From positions 33,479,501-33,543,500 of the forward strand of contig JAYKYS010000001.1 of assembly GCA_036924285.1 (NCBI GenBank): a stretch of DNA of 64,000 nucleotides, in the 5' to 3' direction. Shown piece by piece: positions 55,086 to 64,000 of this stretch (positions within the stretch are counted from its first letter, which is position 1; each line of letters begins with the position of its first letter). The notes beneath the pieces were generated by a model. It had not been told where the DNA came from. It saw only the letters and a list, made by a program, of their open reading frames with translations, and did no database searches. A program made the position numbers and the translations under genes. This DNA comes from Asterella californica. Lineage: Eukaryota > Streptophyta > Marchantiopsida > Marchantiales > Aytoniaceae.

Positions 55086-57750
55086 TCTGTCGACATAGCC
55101 GAAAGAAGTCTCCCTAGAAGATACTGAACAGAAGCGATCTTTTAATGCTCGTCCATCGATTTCAACGATAGAAATCACAATCGAAGATAATGATAAAATG
55201 AGATCTTCTAGTACTTGTCCATGAACGTGGATTATAATGGAAAGAAGTTATCTTCAGTTGTTCAGGTCTAACATCGACTTATCCGACGATAACAAAGATC
55301 TTTAACACCATCTATGGCTCCGAATCTATTATGATTTTTATATTCTATCTCGATTTTAAATTAAACTAAATCAGTTTCTGTTTGCTTCTTGTTCAGTTCT
55401 GTTTAAAATCACACCTGAGTTGTAAATCCGTCCTGTGAGCCTTTATGCCATTTGTTATGCTATGGGTCAGTTGTGCATTAAAATTATTGATGATTATAAT
55501 TTACTTACTTTTCTATTTTATTAAATATCATTTATTTTTCATTAGCTTAATTTATCTGTATTTATTATTTATCCTTTCAAGTCAAACAGTAACAATTCTT
55601 GTGCTAATGACAATATTATTTACCATAGTAATATATAACTTTGCGCAATTGTGCATTGCAGATTTTTATTGTGCAAATCAAATCTATGAACTTTTTTCTT
55701 TGTAAGATTTGTCTCGTTTGCGTGAAATTAAAATCTCTTAGATTCTCACGTGAATATACAATAGATTTAATAGATTTAAAGCATATACTAGAGTGGGTTA
55801 CTCTCCAGGTTGATGCATAAATACGAAAGGAAAGCAAGCAATCTCCTCTTGCTTAGGTGCTTCATTAGTGGCAAAGCGAGGAGGAATATCGTCTAACAAA
55901 ACTTGTTGGATGACTGCATGATTAAACTTTATATCTGGGGCATGTGAAGTTAAAATGTCTTCTTCTTGACCGTAGGATAACTATATTTGAAGTCGAACGA
56001 TTATTTCCACAGCAGTACCCAACAACAAGAGTGCTACTTTGTGATTGCTAAGCGCTAGTTAAATATTCTTTCAATTTGTGTTGATAAAGAAATATATTTC
56101 GTGCTATTTTCCTTAGAAGCTTGAACATCGTCTTCGAGAAATTGATTAACCATAGCGGTAAGTTTATAAAACAACGGATTTAGATTAAAGTACACTATGT
56201 ATAAAACCTCATTGACTGATGAAGCAGTTGGATTTTAAAAACCAAGAAATACAAGTAGTTGTAACGGTGATGTTACATCATGCGGATTAGAACTGCAAGT
56301 CTATCGCAGTTCATTGGTGGATAATTAAATGTTCATAGATAGGCTATCCAATCCAAGTTGATGCAACCGAATGAGAAACCAACAACTGTAGCATCTGAAG
56401 GGAAAATTCAGTTTGAGCTGAAATATAACTGAAAGAGTAAACGGAAAGTGAAGCTGAAGAAAACTGAACTGAACTCGAAATTTAAGGAAAAATGAGAAGC
56501 TATAATATGTTATAGTCTAACTAGTACCAAACCATGTTTTACTGAATAAATGCTCAGAAACTTTATTTGGATGAGTGAATACAAACTATAGCACAAAAAT
56601 GAAGGTATGCTTAGTTATCCATGAATATGATACATTGAATGAATGTATGTCAAAATAGTTTTAATGCTATGTTAAAAGGAATGAAGGAATAAATTATTTA
56701 TGGTATGTGAATAAAAAAAGAGAGATAAAAGAAATAAAAAGCAATTCTGTAAAAATATTAAATGAAACTTCAGAAAATAAAAAAGTTTGATCTCAAAGGG
56801 ATCGGAGACTTTCCTGACGGTAACGTCTATGTCCGTACATGATGGCCGTAATCTCTTGCACTTTGCGTTAGTTAAGTATGTGGTAAATTTTGAAGTAGAG
56901 TTTAAGTTTTGTTGACAACAAAGGAAGTAGATGATAACTTGAAAAATCTGGAAAAGAAGAGAATCGAAGTTATGAACGTTGTGGTTCCAAAATGTCTACC
57001 ACTGTAATTGTGTTGATTTTGTGCTTCGTTTTGGAAAGATTTAACTCGTACTGAAATTATATTTACAAGGAACTAATGATTAAATAAGTACAAGTAATAA
57101 ACGAATGACCTTTTTAAATTAATATTAATTTATTTCTAAATTCCAAAATAATAGAGAATATTTTTAATAAAAGCTTAAATCAATTAAACGGTGGTAGATA
57201 ACACGAAAGGCCGAAAGGCGGTTGTGAAAGGTTCACCCTTCTGGGTGTTGCGTGCTTTGCCATTTGGTTCTTTTTTATCCCCTTGTTATGCTTGATGGGG
57301 TCTTATTATATCCGTGTAAAATTAATTGTTATGCATTATACGTTGATTCTGAAAACCGGAAAGGATGAGGGGAATTGTTGGTCGTGTAATGTATTTTGTC
57401 TTATTAGGAGACGGTTAAGACGAAAGTAGAACAGAAGGAGTCGCAGTGAAACTCGGAAAAGAAAGAATTTAGATACGGATAAATCGCTAACGCATAGCGA
57501 CGCATCCGCTGCAAGCAGGGCTCCTTGTTATTCATCGCATCGCAGTTGTACTTTATAAGTTGCCAAGGTAATGATGGAGAGTTCACATTACATCTTCTGT
57601 GCATAATCTTGAAACCCGAGTCTACTTTGTCACGGTGGTGTTACGAACATTTTTCCAGTGGGGAAAAATTGCTGGACAAACCCCTTCGTCGAATCCATCC
57701 AGAGCCCTTTGTCGGTCTCTGTAACTAACGTCCAAAGAATTCTGGATCTC

Positions 57751-57784
57751 ATGTGAGTGCAGCCTGAATGTGAGTGCAGCCTGA
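57751..57784. repeat. 17-bp tandem duplication in the PDI upstream region
   Basis: ATGTGAGTGCAGCCTGA is present twice without a spacer, about 330 bp before the PDI start codon. It is a possible regulatory duplication; no known ER-stress element was matched. Confidence 0.7.
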
Positions 57785-58112
57785 GTCAGGGAGAATCGTT
57801 GCCCATATTGCTTGCATTTGGCGGAGTTGTGCCGCCGAGCGGTTTGTGCCGGTTGCAGCGCTGGTAGTCTGGCGGGCCATAAATCCTAGAGATGGAGGGC
57901 AATTAGCGGGGAGTTTAGCTGAACAAACGAAGTTCGGAGTTGTTGACCAAACTACGCCCAGCGAGCCACGCTTCCTGTCATGCAAATTGCAATAGCTGCT
58001 CTGCCGGCCCGTTCCGCTCCATTTGTTGGTATATTGCTAGATCTTCCGAGTGTTGGGAATTTTAGCCTCCGCCGGTGAAGAAGCAGTGGGAAGAAGTAGA
58101 GTTCCGGGCGAA

Positions 58113-61100
58113 ATGGGCCCAAACAGGAGATGGGCAGCGCTGTTGCTGGTACTCGCAGTAGCTATATTGTTCGCAGGTGTCTGCGTGCAACAATGTGAGG
58201 CATCGTCGAAGAATCATGCCGATGGAAAGGAGATTTTCAGAGAGGGGGAAAAGGAGGCGAATCAACAGCAGGCGCAGGAGGATTTGAGTTTTCTTGACGA
58301 GGAGGAAGCAGAGGAGAAGAAGAAGTTGAGAGAGGAGAAGTTGAAGACGTTACAAGAGGATGAGGAGGAGGAAGATGATGACGACGAGGAAGAGGCAGAT
58401 GATAATGAGGGCGAGGACTTTGAAGGAGATAAGCCACTCGATGACGGGTTCGGTGATGGAGGCGATGAGGAGGAGGAGGAGGAAGAAGAAGAAGGAGCGA
58501 AGGAGGTCAGTGAATTTTGTCGCCAGAATACCTTGGTCTCAGATCTGTGTCCAGATCCAGAGTTTTCATTTTAGTTTATCATCTCAGTTACCATCTTTGT
58601 AGGACTCTTCAGATGCGATTCATTATTCCTGTTCCTGTTGCAATGTTTCTTCTGTCAGAAAGTTAATGCAGCTCGGGTATGTTGATCACTCACACCATGA
58701 AGTACGAAATTTTGAGGACTTTTCTCGCCCGACGAAATAGAGCACCCGATCCGGGCGAAACCTTTGCATTGGAAGTTTGAGCTTTTGAATGGGGGTTTTG
58801 TCACGCAGATTGATGAGAAGGACGTTGTAATACTCTCACGTGATAACTTCACGGAAGTTATCGAATCAAATCACTATGTGATGGTCGAGTTTTATGCTCC
58901 TTGGTGTGGCCATTGTCAAGCGTTAGCGCCGGAGTACGCGGAGGCGGCGACAACTCTCAAGGGCACTGCTGTCCTGGCTAAAATAGATGCCACCGTAGAA
59001 GAGGAACTTGGTCAGAAGTTTGAAATTGAGGGTTATCCGACTTTGATATTTTTCATCGATGGTGTCCAGAAGCCGTACAGTGGCCAACGTCAAAAGTATG
59101 TTGCTATGATGTCTTGAGTAAATGGAATCAACTGTTTGTTTCTCACCTGCCCTGCGCTGTTGCGGATATCTCACTCCAGGATTGACGGTATATATGTTGG
59201 GGTCGCAGAGATGATATCGTGGCGTGGGTGAACAAGAAAACGGGACCAGCAGTATTCACTATAAATTCGAAGGACGATGCGGAGATTATTGTAACTCAAA
59301 AGACTACGATGGCGATTGCCTATTTCGAGGACATGAAGGTTTTTACTGAAGCCACATTTATCTTCCAGCATACAACGATAATAATTATTGATTCACACTT
59401 GAGATACTGCCACTGTCAGACTGGCCATTTTTCTGTGACTTCAAGTCCGGGGTTTGGAATAAATCTGACATGGGTTAGTGACAAGTTCTTATTCGGAATT
59501 CTGAGTTTCAGGGTGTAGAGGCTGATGCGTACGCTTCATCTGCTAGACAAGAGGATGACGTGGTATTCTATCAAACAGACAAAAGGGAGGTGGCGGACGT
59601 GTTCAACTTTTCCGTCGATGCAAAGCCACCATCCCTTGTTTTGCTCAAGCAGGAATCGGAGAAAGTATCATGGTTTGGTGAGGCTTCAGTGCTGCACTCT
59701 CTTGTTGGAACATTAGTTTGCAGTTTTCTCGTTTGACTCTGGGGTTAGGGGTTTCTACTCTTTAAGTTTGCCTTACCACGATGTATATCCTTACCTCATT
59801 CCCTTTTATGCTCAGAGAGTAAGTTTCAGACAGCGAAGCAAAAAACTTCGTGTACAGTTTCGTCCTGGTTATGCGCTTAAGTGGGCCCTGTTTGTGGCCG
59901 TGTTTGTGTGCTTCAGTGGGCCCTTCATTTCGTGGTTGAGTGTAATTGCATAGCTTCGCTATGTATCTCTGTTCGAGCATATAGGGTTTTACGCTCACTA
60001 CCAACATACAGAATTTTTAGAGAAACTTATCAGCTTGTAGATATTTCTGACTTTGTTGGGTTTTCAGATGGGTCATTCGAGCGGGATGAGCTCGTCCGCT
60101 ACGTAGCTGAGAACAAGCTTCCCCTGGTCATCACTTTCAAGAAGGAAACTTCGGCTCTGATTTTTGAGTCACCCATCAAGAGACAAGTACGTCGAACCTT
60201 TTGACCTTGTAGACATTTATGCAGTCCACTGGTCTTTTGTAATCTTGCAGAAGATGATTACAGAATGATCACACTACATCCCGTCAGAATATCTGACGGT
60301 ATGTAGTGTGATCATATAGAAGAAATAACGGTAAGGTACTTATGAGACTTGTTACGGTTGGATTTCCATCTGAATTCGGAAGCTGATTCTTGTGTACTGA
60401 AAGCTCATACCCGCAAGAGAGAAGCGCAGCATGTTCATATTCGTTCTGAATTCAAAATAGAGTGCCTGTAGCAAGTAGCCGTCATTGAGCGCTCGAAAAC
60501 TCATGAAAAAGGATGTAGCGTACAGTAGGATAGTTGGGACAGTTTTATTGGGTCTTTTGAACTCTACATGCGAGGGCTCATTATTTTCGTTAGAAGGAGA
60601 TTTGTCCACCCTTCTCGGTGACACCTAAGTATTGTAGGAACTTTAGTAGTAGAGGTGATTAGGTAGGAGTAAAGTTTACCTATCATAAGATTTGCATTAC
60701 TGTTGTTGCCAGTTTCTTCTGTTCGCTGACCAGGACGAGTTGGAAAGGGTGTCACCCGACTTCAAAGTAGTATCCAAGGCCTTCACCGGAAAGGTATGCA
60801 TGGGTCACTTGTTTCGGTCTTTCTAGGTTCACTCGCTTTTGTGACTCGTGATTTTCCATCAGACCTGATTTGGTATCTCAATCACAGTCTGGCAGTATGG
60901 AGTGATGTTTTGCTCGAAGCAGATGGTCTTTGTGCATGTAGATCTGGGAGACACTGAGCAGGCGCCGGGTATCACAGAGTTCTTCGGCATCCCTTCTGAC
61001 AAGCCAGCGGTATGATGTGGTTGCCCAGATGTATGAACCTAGGTTGATGCTATCCTACCATAGGAGCAGTGGTTGACGGTTGTGTCATATATCAATATAT

Positions 61101-63632
61101 TAAAGAATTGACCGCAACTGTGGTAGTCAAGTTAGCCAGAGTCAAACTTGGTCGCTAAGAATCGGGAGATGGTGCAGGTGATGGGCTTTGAGTCACAAGA
61201 AAATGGTCGGAAGTTCTTGATGGAGGGCGACATTAATGTTGAGAACATGAAGGTTAGTTAGTTTCAGTCGTTTTCCTTCCACCTGATGATGATCAGAGGT
61301 AACAATAATTGCGCATGGACACGTGCATCTCCTCGTTTCGTATATTCGTCAATTCCAGGTTTTCTCTTTCTCGAAAGTCTGACTTCAGCACGTTCACTGT
61401 CCTCATCATCCTCTGACATAAGAGATGACTCCTGTATGGGAGGACGACCTACGCACTGTCGGCCATCATAAAATGATTTCAGGCACTAGAACCATTCTGA
61501 ATCGAAATGAGCCGGAAAATTGTGAGCCTTGTATTTGACTTGCGTGAGACTCGTAAAAGATGAATTCCTAGACTTCGAGTTCCAGTCTCGATGAGTCTGA
61601 CTGATCAGAGATTTGATCCACTTGCCTTTCTACTGTTCAGGAGTGACATGATATTCGTCTCTCTGAGCTCTGAAATTTTGTCCCACTCACAATCGCACCC
61701 ACAATTTGGTACCGGATGCTGGACGGTTCATAGTCATGGGACTGATCTCGCTTAGCCTCGAGCAGGGCAAGCACGTGGATAGATCAAGGTTGCATTAGAT
61801 GATGCTTGTTGGAACCTTTTCGTTCTCTGTTGGCCTGGAATTGTATGTTTTGAGGGTAGCTTATGAGTGTCGTGACTACTGCAGAAATTTGCCGAAGGGT
61901 TTCTGAGCGAGCAACTCCTACCTCATCTCAAATCGGCCCCGATTCCCGAAACGGTAAGTTCTCACAATGGTGGAAGCCTTGCAATTCTTCAGTGTGATGT
62001 TCATGTTGATAAGGAGTAAGATATTAATGATGTGGACGAACTTCATGTTACTGAACTAGATAATGACTTTTCTCGCAGAACGATGAGCCCGTGAAGATTG
62101 TGGTGGGCAAGAACTTGGATGGAATTGTTCTCGACGAATCAACAGACTGCTTTCTCGAGGTTTGTTACCGGCCGTTTGCAAACTTTGCAGTGCATGGTTC
62201 AGTAATACAGATTCCGGAAGATACATGTGCGCCAGAGTAGTGATGTATGTGAGATCCGCATAGATTGATAGACAGAGGACCGCGGCGTGGCATTGCTACT
62301 CAAGTATGAGGATTCTTGATAACTTGTTTAAACATAACCAAGAGGGCAGTCTGGAAAACTCACATCATGTCGCCCTTGTCAACGGCGTCTTCGCATCTGA
62401 GGGCGACTTCCACCTGTAAGTGGATTGTCGGATAACCCATGTTTAACGGAACCTCTAGTTGCGGTTAACACTGTCTCTTTTGGATGTAAATGGTGATCCA
62501 CAGAATAGCCGCCCCTATCGATTCTGAAACTACCTATCGCTGATCCAGTAACTTTGTCTACATCTGTATCAACTTACATATTTGGAGAATTATCGTGTAT
62601 CTGCAGATATATGCGCCCTGGTGTGGACACTGTCAGGCATTGGATCCCACTTGGACAAAGTTAGCCAAGCGTCTTGCATCCGTGAAGTCTATAGTTATTG
62701 CGAAAATGGATGGCACTACCAATGAACATGCTCGTGCTAAGGTGAGAGTTTGCGTCGAATTAGCGGGTTCCGTCAAGCCAATGTGGATGTCAGAATTTTT
62801 GGTCAATCTCTCTTTATTCCAGTCGATCTCACGATGATCTATTGCTCGTATTCTTACAGCCAGATGGCTACCCAACACTACTCTTCTTCCCAGCCGGCAA
62901 GAAGAGTTTTGATCCGGTAAGTAACTGCTCTGCTCTGAACATCGTTGATAGGCAGCAAATAAACATGGTAACTAACAAAGCACGAGAGAATGCAAATGAA
63001 GAAATACGTATCGAAACTAGCTCGTATTTTTCCGGTCGACTACGCCGTCTCAAAATTCTAGAGAAGTGCTGTACCTCGAGCAGGACAAGTTGAATATTTT
63101 AGATTGTTGCGTGAACATTGAGTTGAGCGTGAACGTGGTCCACATTTACTCAATGGACTAAAGGCATGACGAGAACTGTATTCTGAAGAGACTATTTCCT
63201 CTGCTTCTCGAGCAGATCACATACGACGGAGACAGGACACTGAAGGAGTTCGTGAAGTTTCTGAAGAAAGAGGCTGCGATTCCATTTACAGTTCCAAAGA
63301 GACCAACTGCCGCACGTCCAGAAGATGGTACCACGACTGTAGAAGCTACGGAACCTGTTACCGCCGCAACAGACGCTGTTGAGCCTGGAAGCGAGGAGGA
63401 GTCAGTCGATGAAGGTAAAGCGTCAGGAATTGGACTTGATAGCACCTTACTGTCAACTACAGAACCCGATACTACTGAGGAGCCTGTCAGGGATTCTGAC
63501 ATCACAGAATCAGGAAATAGTGGATCCAAGAGTACTGAAGAGTCGGACACCGAATCTAGCACCACCAGCATCCCGGAAAAGATTCGGTCGGTGGTGAATG
63601 ACGCTCCAAAATTGATCAAAGATGAGCTATGA
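58113..63632 (+). CDS. PDIL1: Protein disulfide isomerase, PDIL1-type, ER-retained
   Basis: Thirteen exons: 58113-58505, 58809-59095, 59209-59338, 59512-59677, 60068-60186, 60713-60793, 60923-61009, 61178-61252, 61885-61953, 62079-62159, 62607-62741, 62860-62916 and 63216-63632. All introns are GT-AG and phases agree (2097 nt, 698 residues). A signal peptide ([19 protein letters not shown]) is followed by a very acidic segment (residues ~75-130). Domain a has CGHC at 164-167, then b and b', and domain a' has CGHC at 502-505. A Thr/Ser/Glu-rich tail (~590-690) ends in KDEL. It forms and shuffles disulfides in the ER. The acidic N-terminus with DLSFLDEEE matches plant PDIL1-3/1-4. The tail is longer than in most relatives. 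An in-frame ATG 63 bp upstream is less likely, because it would bury the signal peptide. Confidence 0.92.
60265..60315. repeat. Near-perfect 24-bp-arm hairpin in PDI intron 5
   Basis: ATGATCACACTACAT plus CCGTCAGA, a 3-nt loop, and the complement with one mismatch. It is AT-flanked and may be a tiny foldback element or a folding structure in the intron. Confidence 0.8.
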
Positions 63633-64000
63633 GGTGCCATCAGCCTCTGATACAAAATTAGCCTAGAGGGGGATCCAACGTTCAGGTGTTAAATTTCAGT
63701 CTGGGTCCGTATACGTTCAAGGGCGGGGTCCTGAGGTTGTGAGAGATGAAACAGGCAATTTTTCTTAGTCTCCGTCTCTCTCTTCTGTCTGAGAGTTAAG
63801 GTGTAACATAATTATTTCCCACTGCCAATACACGGGGGAGTTGGCACCTTGAAAATTGGAAAAAGCCGTGCTTTATCTTCACCTTCTTCGCTGGTAGAAA
63901 CATTTTTGTGCGATGAATGAGGGCTTCTTAGTCCGAGCATCAGTATCCTCCCGATACACAAGAATTACTTCAGCTAACCTGCACCCCTTTCCCTGGAAGG
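63633..64000. other. 3' flank of the PDI gene
   Basis: Downstream of the KDEL stop. It probably includes the 3' UTR. No other gene is visible before the window ends. Confidence 0.5.

Larger units (their letters stand above)
52970..58112. other. Intergenic between RPAP3-like and PDI genes (divergent promoters)
   Basis: Five kb without a recognised gene. The two flanking genes are transcribed away from it. It contains a 17-bp-arm hairpin (53754-53801), tandem repeats (53991-54236, 54971-55085) and an AT-rich block (about 55300-57200). A stretch at 53820-53960 has TATAAAATAGG and resembles an LTR fragment, but is not defined. 57400-58112 is G/C-richer and probably holds the PDI promoter. Confidence 0.5.

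Noticed and set aside
55300..57200. Possible gene in the AT-rich block before the PDI gene
   Set aside because: Only short low-complexity frames and no conserved motif or splice pattern.
57948..57990. Possible ER-stress element (CCAAT-N9-CCACG) before the PDI gene
   Set aside because: A CCAAA and a CCACG are present, but the first box and the spacing do not match.

Overview
The window looks like nuclear DNA of a streptophyte (a charophyte alga or an early-diverging land plant). The evidence is three intron-bearing host genes of plant type: a protein of the plant At1g01500-like family, an RPAP3-type TPR co-chaperone, and a plant PDIL1-type protein disulfide isomerase ending in KDEL. Between them lies AT-rich, repeat-laden intergenic DNA with nested Ty3/gypsy retrotransposons. 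The species cannot be fixed from the sequence. From memory, Ty3/gypsy elements carrying a DNMT3-like cytosine methyltransferase were reported in charophytes, which fits.

Layout. 1-988: AT-rich flank with a two-hairpin repeat. 989-11274 (+): element A, a Ty3/gypsy retrotransposon encoding gag, zinc knuckles, aspartic protease, a DNMT3-like C5-cytosine methyltransferase, RT, RNase H, DDE integrase and a C-terminal PHD finger. 11275-19708: intergenic DNA with foldback elements. 19709-20951 (+): At1g01500-like gene, two exons. 20952-26981: intergenic repeats, including a 160-bp tandem array. 26982-46401 (-): element B, an older and heavily mutated relative of A. Inserted in its gag is element C (34296-43976, +), a chromodomain gypsy element (chromovirus) with a 5-bp target duplication. 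The 5' LTR of C carries a probable solo LTR, D (34755-36617), which contains a tRNA-derived SINE head: four nested layers. 46402-48064: AT-rich DNA with a perfect 128-bp tandem duplication. 48065-52969 (-): RPAP3-like gene, at least 11 exons reconstructed. 52970-58112: intergenic. 58113-63632 (+): PDI gene, 13 exons, 698 codons. 63633-64000: its 3' flank.

The main result concerns elements A and B. They share two unusual traits. First, one element encodes both a DNA methyltransferase (between protease and RT) and a PHD histone-reader finger (after integrase), so it may write and read chromatin marks. Second, their termini are not ordinary LTRs. Both copies have the order A1 - internal - B1 - A2 - B2, a split-direct-repeat layout known from tyrosine-recombinase retrotransposons (Ngaro/PAT type), yet the encoded enzyme is a DDE integrase. 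Both copies also share in-frame stops at the same positions. One is a UAG in a CAR-YYA context, the classic leaky-stop context, just upstream of RT.

Many of the disabling changes in A, B and C look like C-to-T or G-to-A transitions (TGG to TGA, CAR to TAG), as expected of densely methylated DNA. In B the catalytic Cys codon of the methyltransferase has itself become Tyr. All exon boundaries and element ends were read by eye. Family assignments rest on motif recognition, not on database searches.
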